DNA of 28,388 bases from JBAWVR01 sp037147155. GTDB lineage: Bacteria > Patescibacteriota > Minisyncoccia > Phycocordibacterales > GWA1-40-21. Below the pieces are notes generated by a model. That model searched no databases, had not been told where the DNA came from, and saw nothing but the letters and a program-made list of their open reading frames with translations. The translations under genes were made by a program, and so were the position numbers. Below, piece by piece: positions 15,172 through 22,290 of the stretch. The DNA lies in NCBI GenBank assembly GCA_037147155.1, contig JBAWVR010000005.1, forward strand, positions 1-28,388, read 5' to 3'. Each line of letters starts with the position of its first letter. Positions within the stretch are counted from its first letter, which is position 1.

Positions 15172-15200
15172 TTGATTTTTATATAAAAGTATGCTATAAT
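15172..15200 (+). promoter_or_regulatory. Strong promoter of the ABC exporter gene
   Basis: TTGATT, 17 nt, then TATAAT preceded by TGC (extended -10). This is the best sigma-70-type promoter in the window. It leaves a leader of about 55 nt with AGGAAAGG before the ATG. Confidence 0.8.
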
Positions 15201-15261
15201 TATAGAAGGTTCTTTTACAACTCAATCGTTTTTTAAACCACACAGGAAAGGGAAAAAGAGT

Positions 15262-17106
15262 ATGAAAAAGATTGGCGAAGTCCTCGGAATCGTCTTCACA
15301 GCCATGAGACTGTCTGTCTCCTTCTGCTGGAGGAATTGTCCCAAAGAGTCGGCGTATCGCGTCATTATGGCCATCGCTATCACAGTGTTCGGCTATTTGA
15401 CCATCCATGCCAACGGCTTGGTGATCAACGCAGTGCAAAAAGCCATCGTGGAATGTAAGGGAAAAGAGCACACCGTGCAAACTTTTCTCACCAGTGGCCT
15501 GCTCGGACCGATCATGTATCTAGCGATCATTGCCCTATCGGTGGTGATCGTCGGGAGACTGAATTGGTTCTATCGTGGTAACTGGAATCAAAAACTCCGG
15601 TATGCCAATCAGCGCGAGCTGAACGATCATCGTGCCACACTGGATGTGGCCATGTTCCGCAGTAAGGAATATGACGATTTGCAAAAACGGATTCAAGAAC
15701 TTCCTTCGTCTTGGCAAACCCGAATCTGGTTTGCTGACGAACTGTTCAACCTGCTAACAACCATCGTCTCGTTCCTCATCTTCGGCACAGCCCTACTCTG
15801 GGTAAAACCAATCTATGCGGTGATCCTGATCGCTTCGGCTTTGCCGACCGCTATTATGGAATTCCAAATTGTTGGTATGTGGTGGAACCTCTTTCAAGAG
15901 TTGGTCCCCATCAACAAAAAGCGCCACATGCTCGAACAATCTTATGTCCGGGTCAACGCTTTTGTTCAGGCTTTGATGTTCAATCAAATGCCGGTTCTGC
16001 GTCGAGAAATCGATATCAGTACAGATAGTGTGATTGAGGCCTACAACAAGATACGAGTCATCAGCGTCAAAAAGGAGACTCTGTCTCGAGTGGTCTTCAT
16101 CTTCGGACTGTTTGTGGTGATCGTCGATGCTGTCTGGTCTACCGTCTCTGTCGGCGGGGCTATCGGCTCCCTGACAATCGTCATTGCCGCCGCAAGAACT
16201 TTCCAGGGAAATCTCGACTCCATCATTTCGATGATTGCCGAGCAATGGAATAGCGCCCGTGGTGTCATTCTAATCGAGAAAGACTTTCTCGGTCTGAAAG
16301 CAATGATTCAAACACCCTACCCCGTAGTGCCCGACCCCAGCATTATTCCGGAAATCAGATTTGATCACGTGAACTTCAAATATCCCAACACTGAGAAATT
16401 GGTGCTCACGGATGTGAATTTCACTATCAAGCCTGGTCAGAAGGTGGCTATCGTCGGCAAGAGTGGTCATGGGAAATCCACGATTCAAGCATTGTTGATG
16501 CGGCATTATGATCCGACAGAAGGCAACGTGTTCGCCAATGACATTAATTTGCGTAACATTCGCCCGGACGTCTGGTCCAAGATTGCTTCATCATTAACGC
16601 AAGAATATGCAGTACTCGAACGTCGGATTCACGAAGAGATTGCCTCTTCTCGCTTGGACCAACCAATCGATATGGAAGCAGTCAAAGCTTCAGCTAAATT
16701 TGCCAATTTTGATGAAGTAGTGAGTTCCGATTCCAATGGCTATGAATCGCAAATCGGCACCGACTTCGGGGGCCGTGAGTTCTCAGGTGGTGAAAGACAA
16801 CGTTTGGCATTGGCCCGTGTCCATTATCGCGGCACACCGATTCTGATTCTTGATGAGCCCGATGCTCGTCTTGATCCGGAATCGGCACAGAAAGTGATTG
16901 ACCAGGTGTTCGCCCTCGAAGGCATCACGGTGATCATGATCACTCATCACGTGTCTCGAGCTGAAAGGTGCGACCATGTGATTGTCATGAAAGATGGCTC
17001 AATAGCCGAACAAGGAGCACCATCAGAATTGAATGCTCAAAATGGTGTTTACACCAAATTAGTAGAAGGAGATAAAAAACGTTTGAGTCAGCCCAGCGAA
17101 GAATAG
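15262..17106 (+). CDS. ABC transporter, fused permease-ATPase (exporter type)
   Basis: 614 residues: a six-helix membrane domain (about 1-345), then a nucleotide-binding domain with Walker A GKSGHGKST (399-407), Q-loop Gln447 (SSLTQEY), signature FSGGERQRLALAR (507-519), Walker B ILILDEPDARLD (527-538) and switch His562 (ITHHV). The fusion makes it a homodimeric exporter half. Substrate unknown; the membrane domain is not a close match to lipid A or multidrug exporters I know. Note GHGKS in the P-loop, the same unusual variant as in PilT. The gene is richer in GC than its neighbours (33 of 60 bases at 15301-15360). It is monocistronic, with its own promoter and terminator. Confidence 0.92.
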   Translation: MKKIGEVLGIVFTAMRLSVSFCWRNCPKESAYRVIMAIAITVFGYLTIHANGLVINAVQKAIVECKGKEHTVQTFLTSGLLGPIMYLAIIALSVVIVGRLNWFYRGNWNQKLRYANQRELNDHRATLDVAMFRSKEYDDLQKRIQELPSSWQTRIWFADELFNLLTTIVSFLIFGTALLWVKPIYAVILIASALPTAIMEFQIVGMWWNLFQELVPINKKRHMLEQSYVRVNAFVQALMFNQMPVLRREIDISTDSVIEAYNKIRVISVKKETLSRVVFIFGLFVVIVDAVWSTVSVGGAIGSLTIVIAAARTFQGNLDSIISMIAEQWNSARGVILIEKDFLGLKAMIQTPYPVVPDPSIIPEIRFDHVNFKYPNTEKLVLTDVNFTIKPGQKVAIVGKSGHGKSTIQALLMRHYDPTEGNVFANDINLRNIRPDVWSKIASSLTQEYAVLERRIHEEIASSRLDQPIDMEAVKASAKFANFDEVVSSDSNGYESQIGTDFGGREFSGGERQRLALARVHYRGTPILILDEPDARLDPESAQKVIDQVFALEGITVIMITHHVSRAERCDHVIVMKDGSIAEQGAPSELNAQNGVYTKLVEGDKKRLSQPSEE

Positions 17107-17128
17107 CTGGAGACAAAACAAAAAACAC

Positions 17129-17159
17129 CGCACGGTCGCTTCGCGACCGTGCGTTTTTT
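17129..17159 (+). terminator. Terminator of the ABC exporter gene
   Basis: An 11-bp perfect stem (CGCACGGTCGC / GCGACCGTGCG) with a TTC loop and six Ts. An A-run on the left lets it also serve the converging minus-strand gene. Confidence 0.93.
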
Positions 17160-17161
17160 AA

Positions 17162-17674
17162 TTATATTTTCCTCGCATCATAAGCCCAATGAAGTACAGC
17201 CTGTCTCTGTTTGCGTCGACAAGCAATGTCTCCGGGGCGACAATTGATTTTGATTTGGGCAATATGACGAACAATCGCTTTCCAGCGTTTTATTTGTCTC
17301 TCATCATCTGGACCACGACGGCCCATATAATAGCGGCAGTACCATTGAAACCAACCTCGTGGATCATCAGGATAGATCCAACCTTTTTTCTGCCAAACGG
17401 ATAGGGGCTGCGAGGCATTAATTTTGAAAAAATTTAATTCAGGATCGTGAAATTCATGACAGAGCTTGGCTTTGGTGAACCAATCTTTAGGAAATTCTTT
17501 GGTGCAGTCGGTCATATATTTTCCACCAAAACAACCAAGCTCCAACATTTGTTTTGGGGTGAGGTCTGGTTTGAAATCTGGATGAAAATTCTTACCAACT
17601 GGTTCGGTTAGATAATACGAATAGCCGGTCTGCATTGAGTCGTTAACCTTAATTAGCTTCTTTGTTTTGGTCAT
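17162..17674 (-). CDS. Conserved protein of unknown function, Trp/Cys-rich
   Basis: 170 residues with blocks that look strongly constrained: LELGCFGGKYMTDC (45-57), FPKDWF (61-66), KGWIYPDDPRGWFQWYCRYY (97-116), GRRGPDDERQIKRW (118-131) and CRPGDIACRRKQRQAVLHWAYD (145-166). Five cysteines (48, 57, 72, 113, 145, with 152 as a sixth) and many Trp/Arg/Asp suggest a metal- or nucleic-acid-binding soluble enzyme, but I recognise no named family. It begins 1 nt after the stop of the HD hydrolase gene and is surely in the same operon. Confidence 0.75.
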   Translation of the reverse strand: MTKTKKLIKVNDSMQTGYSYYLTEPVGKNFHPDFKPDLTPKQMLELGCFGGKYMTDCTKEFPKDWFTKAKLCHEFHDPELNFFKINASQPLSVWQKKGWIYPDDPRGWFQWYCRYYMGRRGPDDERQIKRWKAIVRHIAQIKINCRPGDIACRRKQRQAVLHWAYDARKI

Positions 17675-17675
17675 A

Positions 17676-18326
17676 TTAATTATTAATTACATCCAAATAC
17701 CATTTAGCCTCGGCAATTTTATCATCTATTACTTTCTGACTAAATTGCTGTCTCGCCCAGTCAGTATGGAATTTAATATTATACAGATATTGTTCTTGTC
17801 TCGCAAAAATTTCTTTATAATCCACCTTTTGTTCTTGGGCAAGACCAAAGACGACTTGCTGCACCCAGACAGTATTCAAAGCTTGTGCCATATCAACGTC
17901 TCGAATTATGTCATGCCCGAAGGAGCTATATTCACTCTCATCTTTGTGTGGATATTCAGTCGATCGTATCAAATCTTCTATTTGAGACAAATATTCTTTA
18001 TCACTATCATCTATATATTTATGTAAACCAGCTATTGCCAAATCGATATTGATCTTGTCGTTAATCTTCTTGCCTGTGTGATCAAAATCGTGGAACATCG
18101 CTGCTACCAAAATATTTCTTATTTCTCTCTTTAATAGTTTTTCTTTGTAATATTTACAAGCCTGATATGCCAAGAAAAGCACATGCATCATATGGCGAAA
18201 ATTGTGATAAGGATTATTTAGATTTGTAGCCTTGGTCAAAACAATCTTTAGATAATATCTTAAATCGCCATCGTATAGCGATTCTTTGTTTTCGATAATA
18301 TTAATGAATTCGTTGTTAAGAATCAT
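17676..18326 (-). CDS. HD-domain hydrolase resembling class I cyclic nucleotide phosphodiesterases
   Basis: 216 residues. The metal-binding pattern is NPYHNFRHMMHVL (H41, H45), VAAMFHDFDHTGKKIND (H79, D80, plus D82 and H83), a later Asp in IIRDVDMAQAL (D143) and the short IRSTEYPH segment. The order YHN-x2-H, then HD-x-DH-x-G, then N, then D is that of the 3',5'-cyclic nucleotide phosphodiesterase catalytic domain, more specific than a generic HD protein. It should be a cytoplasmic phosphohydrolase; the substrate is not decided. An extended -10 (TGC-TAATAT) lies 6 nt before the ATG, so the mRNA is probably leaderless. Confidence 0.82.
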   Translation of the reverse strand: MILNNEFINIIENKESLYDGDLRYYLKIVLTKATNLNNPYHNFRHMMHVLFLAYQACKYYKEKLLKREIRNILVAAMFHDFDHTGKKINDKINIDLAIAGLHKYIDDSDKEYLSQIEDLIRSTEYPHKDESEYSSFGHDIIRDVDMAQALNTVWVQQVVFGLAQEQKVDYKEIFARQEQYLYNIKFHTDWARQQFSQKVIDDKIAEAKWYLDVINN

Positions 18327-18332
18327 CTAAAT

Positions 18333-18341
18333 ATATTAGCA
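18333..18341 (-). promoter_or_regulatory. Extended -10 of the HD hydrolase operon, leaderless spacing
   Basis: Minus-strand TGC-TAATAT with 6 nt to the ATG at 18326. Confidence 0.5.
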
Positions 18342-18475
18342 TATTTATTGATATCGAGTTGATGGGCAGGAACTAGTGTGGAATTCGGGCACAAGTTACT
18401 AAGTCTTTTGTAATTAAAGGATGGGGGGTGTGGGAATTTCTCTCCTTACAGGAGAAAACAAAACTAAGAGTGTGG

Positions 18476-18518
18476 CGCATAATAAAGAACAGTCATTTAG
18501 ACTGTTCTTTATTATGCG
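18476..18518 (-). repeat. 18-bp perfect hairpin directly downstream of tRNA-Ser
   Basis: CGCATAATAAAGAACAGT pairs perfectly with its reverse complement over a 7-nt loop, beginning 4 nt after the tRNA 3' end. It is in the terminator position, but no T-run follows on the minus strand. Confidence 0.7.
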
Positions 18519-18521
18519 TTG

Positions 18522-18610
18522 CGGAGAGTGTGGGATTCGAACCCACGGTAGGCTTTTAAACCCACACCTCGTTAGCAGTGAGGCGCTTTCGACCACTCAG
18601 CCAACTCTCC
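18522..18610 (-). tRNA. tRNA-Ser(GCU)
   Basis: Minus-strand cloverleaf: acceptor GGAGAGT/ACTCTCC, anticodon loop CTGCTAA (anticodon GCT), a long variable arm (GTGTGGGTTTAAAAGCCTAC) typical of class II tRNAs, and the T-arm GTGGGTTCGAATCCCAC. CCA is not encoded: the discriminator G is followed by CAAC. Reads AGC/AGU serine codons. The last anticodon-stem pair is an A-C mismatch. Confidence 0.95.
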
Positions 18611-18665
18611 ATTTATTTCTAACCTTCATAGAGTAGCACAAAGCGGTCACAGTTTCAAACAAAAT

Positions 18666-18705
18666 GCCGTGCAGACAATCTCACTAGCTGTGAGGTCTAC
18701 ACGGC
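18666..18705 (-). terminator. Terminator of the 88-residue membrane protein gene
   Basis: GCCGTG/CACGGC, then AGAC/GTCT and CTCAC/GTGAG stack into a long hairpin with small internal loops. The minus strand continues ATTTTGTTTG. Confidence 0.85.
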
Positions 18706-18718
18706 ACCCGAATATAGA

Positions 18719-18985
18719 TTAGTGCTCAGCTAATCTCCTAACGATTTCCATTCCTGTAGCAACCCCATAGAATGTGAGCGCAATAAGGATTGGAATTATT
18801 ATGGCTGATTCTTTCTGGAGGGGGATATCGAAGAAATATCCGACAACATATCCCAACGAAGCGATTGCCAAGCAGTAGAACAGAAAAAACAAGAGCAGCA
18901 TATCTAGGACAGAATTGTTGTGAGGTGCAACCTTGCACGAGATGTAATTATCCCAAGCAAGTTTCCAATCCAATATCTTTTTCAT
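18719..18985 (-). CDS. Small two-helix membrane protein, unknown function
   Basis: 88 residues: a soluble start (MKKILDWKLAWDNYISCKVAPHNN), two hydrophobic segments at about 27-52 and 59-77, and a charged end (EIVRRLAEH). No family recognised. AAAGGGA lies 8 nt before the ATG. Upstream is a promoter candidate TTGACT-17 nt-TAGCAT and an inverted repeat (19021-19040) in the leader. It has its own terminator, so it is an independent unit. Confidence 0.7.
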   Translation of the reverse strand: MKKILDWKLAWDNYISCKVAPHNNSVLDMLLLFFLFYCLAIASLGYVVGYFFDIPLQKESAIIIPILIALTFYGVATGMEIVRRLAEH

Positions 18986-19020
18986 AATGATTCCCTTTCA
19001 CTTTGGTTTGTGGAGAGTAC

Positions 19021-19040
19021 AACAATCAACCTTGATTGTT
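19021..19040. promoter_or_regulatory. 9-bp inverted repeat in the leader of the 88-residue protein gene
   Basis: AACAATCAA-CC-TTGATTGTT, a perfect symmetric site just downstream of the probable transcription start (minus strand). It fits either an operator for a dimeric repressor or a leader hairpin. Confidence 0.45.
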
Positions 19041-19052
19041 TATTCATATATA

Positions 19053-19081
19053 ATGCTAGCAGTTAATATAGAGATAGTCAA
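19053..19081 (-). promoter_or_regulatory. Promoter of the 88-residue membrane protein gene
   Basis: Minus-strand TTGACT (19076-19081), 17 nt, TAGCAT (19053-19058). The transcript would begin close to the 9-bp inverted repeat. Confidence 0.45.
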
Positions 19082-19104
19082 AAACACCCTCTCGGGTGCT
19101 TTTG
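19079..19104 (-). terminator. Terminator of the MgtC-like gene
   Basis: Minus-strand CACCC-GAGA-GGGTG followed by TTTTTG, 10 nt after the stop codon. Confidence 0.85.
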
Positions 19105-19113
19105 TTTTATTTT

Positions 19114-19611
19114 TTATCTTCTCGCTCCATTTTCCTCTCGACAATCACCATCTGGATGATCTTTTTTGATACCCATATTGTAACCATAGTGAGCCAAAAA
19201 ATGTTCCAACTTCCACATAACGGTAAAAACCAAAATTGTAATAACAGTAGCTACCATTGCCATGTTATACAAAGCAAAACCACAAGCCATACCTATAGCA
19301 GCAGCCACCCAGAGACCGGCGGCACTGGTGAGACCAGAAGTCTTGTTGTTGTTATAAACCACTAGACCTGCACCGATAAAACCAATACCCACTACAATCT
19401 GTGATGCCATACGCAAAGGATCAAATGAGGTGTCCAAAGCCAGAATATTGTAAACGTCTGTTGATATCATTACAAACATTGCTGAACCCATTGAAACAAG
19501 GGCATAAGTGCGCATACCTGCGGCTTTGCCAGCTAATGTTCGTTCAACTCCTACTAAACCTCCTAAAAGAACTGCTATACCCAAGCGGGTAATAATTTCT
19601 ATAATATCCAT
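19114..19611 (-). CDS. MgtC/SapB-family membrane protein
   Basis: 165 residues. The family signature is clear: LGIAVLLGGLVGVERTLAGKAAGMRTYALVSMGSAMFVMIS, then VVGIGFIGAGLVV and GLTSAAGLWVAAAIGMACG. Four transmembrane helices are predicted, the size of the short MgtC/SapB forms without a C-terminal ACT-like domain. The role (Mg2+ homeostasis or regulation of the F-type ATPase elsewhere) cannot be fixed here. A -10 candidate (TATAAT or TAATAT) lies 7-9 nt before the ATG, giving almost no leader. Confidence 0.92.
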   Translation of the reverse strand: MDIIEIITRLGIAVLLGGLVGVERTLAGKAAGMRTYALVSMGSAMFVMISTDVYNILALDTSFDPLRMASQIVVGIGFIGAGLVVYNNNKTSGLTSAAGLWVAAAIGMACGFALYNMAMVATVITILVFTVMWKLEHFLAHYGYNMGIKKDHPDGDCREENGARR

Positions 19612-19668
19612 AATGGTTATATTATAATCTTTTTTTAATTAAAATGGAATCTCTTTTCTTCTCTTGTG

Positions 19669-19761
19669 TGTCGTTCCCGTGAAGACGGGAATCCAGGATT
19701 AAGTTTTAAGACTTTCCTCTCGGAAAGGTCGCCTGGATCCCGTGTCAAACCCGGGATGACA
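19669..19761 (+). repeat. REP-like palindromic repeat, copy 2
   Basis: A 93-bp element in the opposite orientation to copy 1 (13617-13702). It contains three hairpins: GTTCCCGT/ACGGGAAT, CTTTCC/GGAAAG, and ATCCCG/CGGGAT. Ends TGTC...GACA are shared with copy 1. It lies between the mgtC and recG promoters. Confidence 0.85.
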
Positions 19762-19799
19762 CTAATAGATTGCGGTTTATGCTAAACACCAGAATACTG

Positions 19800-19805
19800 T
19801 ATAAT
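19800..19805 (+). promoter_or_regulatory. -10 of recG, leaderless spacing
   Basis: TATAAT with 7 nt to the recG ATG; no ribosome binding site and no space for one. Confidence 0.6.
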
Positions 19806-19812
19806 ACACACT

Positions 19813-21975
19813 ATGCAATTGCAGTCATTAATTTCTGAAAACTTTCGCTTGGTTGAATCCCAAAAGAAAGCCCTGAACAAACTCAAGATAAAAAATGTGA
19901 GTGATCTTTTGTATCACTTACCTGTTCGCTATGGTGATACTGCCCAGTTCAAAAATATTCAAGATTTGGTCGTCGGTGAATCCACGGTGGTCTATGGCCA
20001 ACTTGGTGAAATAAAAACTTCCAAAGCTTTTATCAAAAAAATCCCAATGGCCGACTCGGTGGTGACGGATAACACCGGCCATATTAAAATCATTTGGTTT
20101 CATCAGCCATATCTCGCCAAGATGATTCATCCAGGCGCCTTGGTTCGCCTTGAAGGAAAAGTCTCAGAGAGAAAAGGCGAAAAATATTTGAGTAATCCAA
20201 AAGTGGAGGTGGTAGGCAAGCTACCGATCGGGGTTGGTAATTCGCTATTCGGAGATGAGGGAGCGGAAAACTTTTTGTATCCGGTCTATCCTGAAAGCCA
20301 AGGCATCACTTCCAACTGGTTTTACCATGCCATCCAAAAAGTTTTCCGCTCTGGTCTCCTAGACGAAATCATTGACCCCATCCCTGAAGAAATTTTACAA
20401 AAATACAATCTCCCAAATCTCGCCACTGCTTTTGTTTGGATTCATTCTCCCAAAAAGGAAAAGGACTCCGTCTCCGCTCGCAAACGCTTTGCTTTTCAAG
20501 AAGTATTTTTCATTCAATTGGAAAAACAAAAAGCTCGTCTGGATTGGAAAAAGAATCCCGCCTTTGTGATTAATGATGGTAAAAAAGATATTGAGAAATT
20601 CGCCGCAGAGCATTTCCCCTTTACCCCAACCGAAGCTCAGTGGAAAGCTGTGGATGATATTCTCGGCGACTTTAGCCGGGGTTATGCCATGAACCGCCTA
20701 CTTGAGGGTGATGTGGGTTCGGGTAAAACAGCGGTAGCCGCTGCTACCGCTCATGCAGTTATTTCCACCCCGCCCAAGGACCGCAAATATGGTCGTCTAC
20801 AAGTCGCCTATATGTGTCCAACGGAAATCTTGGCCAAACAACATTTTGAATCCTTTATTAAATTCTTCACTCATCTCAATCTGCAAATTGGTCTAATTAC
20901 TTCAAGCGGTTGTCGTAAATTTCCATCCAAAGTCAGTCCGCATGAATCCACCGATATTTCTCGATCTCAACTTTTGAAATGGGTAGAATCGGGTGATATT
21001 CCAATTTTAATCGGTACACATTCTCTGATTCAAAAAACAGTCCAATTCAAAAACTTGGCTTATGTAATCATCGACGAACAACACCGCTTCGGTACACTAC
21101 AGAGACAAAAGTTGGTTCGCAAAGACGATATCTATCCTCACCTCTTGTCTATGACCGCCACCCCTATTCCACGCACTCTCGCTCTCACAATTTACGGCGA
21201 CTTGGATTTGACCGTGGTAGACCAGATGCCCAGTGGTCGTAAACCAATCATTACGGAAATTGTCTTGCCTAATAAACGCGAAGAAACTTATGAACATATT
21301 CGTAAAGAAATAAAAGCGGGACGGCAGTGCTATGTCATCTGTCCACGTATTGATGAACCAGACCCAATGAAAGAATCGGCCGTGATTGCCAAATCGGTCG
21401 CCGAAGAAACTCAGCGTTTGAAACGGGATATTTTCCCTGAATACAATATTGCCGGACTCCACGGCAAAATGTCCGCTGATGAAAAAGAAGAAATCATGGA
21501 TGAATTTGAACTAGGTAAAATCCATATCCTAGTCGCCACCTCAGTGATCGAAGTTGGAGTAAATGTGCCCAACTCCACCATGATTGTGATTGAAGGAGCC
21601 GAAAGATTTGGTCTCGCCCAACTTCACCAGCTCCGAGGACGTGTGATTCGTAGCAATCATCAAGCTTATTGTTTTGTTTTTGCCGAGGGTAAGTCCGCCA
21701 AAACAGTTCAACGTCTCAAGGCCTTCAAAACAGCCAAGAATGGTTTTGAACTAGCAGAATATGATCTCCAACTCCGTGGCGCCGGTGAACTCTCTGGTGG
21801 CAAACAATGGGGTATTTCTGATGTTGGTATGGAAGCTTTAAAAAATATTAAAATGGTAGAAGCGGCCAGAAATGAAGCCCTGAGTATAATTACCAAAGAT
21901 GAAAATCTAAATGGCTATCCACTTCTTCGCGAAGTAATTGGTCATCGCAAGAGCAAGGAGATTCATTTTGAGTAA
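19813..21975 (+). CDS. recG: ATP-dependent DNA helicase RecG
   Basis: Remodels stalled replication forks and Holliday junctions. 720 residues, a little over the common 690. The N-terminal wedge domain includes LYHLPVRYGDT (33-43); the helicase core has Walker A EGDVGSGKT (298-306), the RecG-type Walker B IIDEQHRFG (419-427), TATPIPRTLALTIYGDLD, HGKM, and the motif VI region LRGRVIRSNHQAYCFVF (607-623). In motif VI the usual GRVGRG is GRVIRS, keeping both arginines. An insertion-like stretch after GLITSSGCRKFPS (about 365-390) accounts for the extra length. Transcribed alone and probably leaderless, followed by tRNA-Ile. Confidence 0.97.
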   Translation: MQLQSLISENFRLVESQKKALNKLKIKNVSDLLYHLPVRYGDTAQFKNIQDLVVGESTVVYGQLGEIKTSKAFIKKIPMADSVVTDNTGHIKIIWFHQPYLAKMIHPGALVRLEGKVSERKGEKYLSNPKVEVVGKLPIGVGNSLFGDEGAENFLYPVYPESQGITSNWFYHAIQKVFRSGLLDEIIDPIPEEILQKYNLPNLATAFVWIHSPKKEKDSVSARKRFAFQEVFFIQLEKQKARLDWKKNPAFVINDGKKDIEKFAAEHFPFTPTEAQWKAVDDILGDFSRGYAMNRLLEGDVGSGKTAVAAATAHAVISTPPKDRKYGRLQVAYMCPTEILAKQHFESFIKFFTHLNLQIGLITSSGCRKFPSKVSPHESTDISRSQLLKWVESGDIPILIGTHSLIQKTVQFKNLAYVIIDEQHRFGTLQRQKLVRKDDIYPHLLSMTATPIPRTLALTIYGDLDLTVVDQMPSGRKPIITEIVLPNKREETYEHIRKEIKAGRQCYVICPRIDEPDPMKESAVIAKSVAEETQRLKRDIFPEYNIAGLHGKMSADEKEEIMDEFELGKIHILVATSVIEVGVNVPNSTMIVIEGAERFGLAQLHQLRGRVIRSNHQAYCFVFAEGKSAKTVQRLKAFKTAKNGFELAEYDLQLRGAGELSGGKQWGISDVGMEALKNIKMVEAARNEALSIITKDENLNGYPLLREVIGHRKSKEIHFE

Positions 21976-22021
21976 ATTGCGAAAATCGAGGTTTTGCGAT
22001 AAGATTTGATGGTTGCCATGC

Positions 22022-22094
22022 GCGCGTGTAGCTCAGTTGGTAGAGCCCCTAGCTTATACCTAGGTGGTCCTAGGTTCGATTCCTAGCACGCGCA
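22022..22094 (+). tRNA. tRNA-Ile(UAU)
   Basis: All stems pair perfectly: acceptor GCGCGTG/CACGCGC, D-stem GCTC/GAGC, anticodon stem CCTAG/CTAGG with loop CTTATAC (anticodon TAT), T-arm CTAGG-TTCGATT-CCTAG. Discriminator A, CCA not encoded. It decodes AUA, a job most bacteria give to a tRNA(CAU) with lysidine. Confidence 0.93.
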
Positions 22095-22105
22095 CAAAAT
22101 AAACA
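22078..22105 (+). repeat. Direct repeat 1: tRNA-Ile 3' end plus flank
   Basis: 28 bp from the T-arm through the acceptor strand and into the flank. 23 of 28 positions are identical to direct repeat 2 at 22263-22290, 185 bp downstream. Confidence 0.75.
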
Positions 22106-22138
22106 CCCAACTCGGGGTGTTTTATTTTGTGCGCGTGA
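22087..22138 (+). terminator. tRNA-Ile terminator whose stem extends into the acceptor strand
   Basis: ACACCC/GGGTGT with a T-rich 3' arm (TTTTATTTTG) is a normal terminator. Pairing continues outward through AAAATAA and CACGCGCAC, so the tRNA's own 3' acceptor strand (22087-22093) can pair with GTGCGCGTG at 22130-22138, with one bulged base, as an alternative to the tRNA fold. Confidence 0.75.
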
Positions 22139-22174
22139 GCAAACAAACTGCTTTGTCTGCGTCTAGGAATCGAA
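22119..22174 (-). repeat. Inverted partial copy of the tRNA-Ile 3' end split by a hairpin insert
   Basis: The minus strand reads TTCGATTCCTAG (22174-22163), then a 24-nt insert that can fold as CAGACAAA/TTTGTTTG with one G-U pair, then CACGCGCACAAAATAA. The two outer pieces equal the T-arm and acceptor strand plus flank of tRNA-Ile. The G-U pair forms only in the minus-strand RNA. Confidence 0.65.
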
Positions 22175-22226
22175 AGACGGAGCTATGTCGAATTAACAAA
22201 TGAGACAAGCGAGTCGGGGTCGAGAG

Positions 22227-22265
22227 TTCTGACGAGTGACGACGAGGAAGAAACTCGTGACAGAA
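22227..22265. other. Hairpin in the tRNA-LAGLIDADG spacer
   Basis: TTCTG-ACGAGT pairs with ACTCGT-ga-CAGAA around a 15-nt loop, with a 2-nt bulge. It lies in the non-coding 190 bp between tRNA-Ile and the HTH/LAGLIDADG gene and could be part of that gene's 3' untranslated RNA. Confidence 0.5.
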
Positions 22266-22290
22266 TCCTAGTCCTCGCACAAATTAAACA
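22263..22290 (+). repeat. Direct repeat 2: diverged copy of the tRNA-Ile 3' end
   Basis: Matches 22078-22105 at 23 of 28 positions, including CCTAG and CGCACAAA. It overlaps the stop codon of the HTH/LAGLIDADG gene (22284-22286), as an attachment-site or insertion boundary would. Confidence 0.7.

Noticed and set aside
15793..16268. Long open frames on the minus strand inside the ABC exporter gene
   Set aside because: They are antisense to a clear ABC transporter, have His/Asp/Arg-rich junk composition and no start signals.
18421..18636. 71-residue open frame across tRNA-Ser
   Set aside because: It runs antisense through the tRNA gene and its hairpin, and resembles the common spurious 'CGECGIRTHGRLL' translation of tRNA-Ser.
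22170..22200. A second, functional tRNA in the spacer after tRNA-Ile
   Set aside because: Only T-arm-like and D-arm-like fragments can be seen; no acceptor stem or anticodon arm can be completed.
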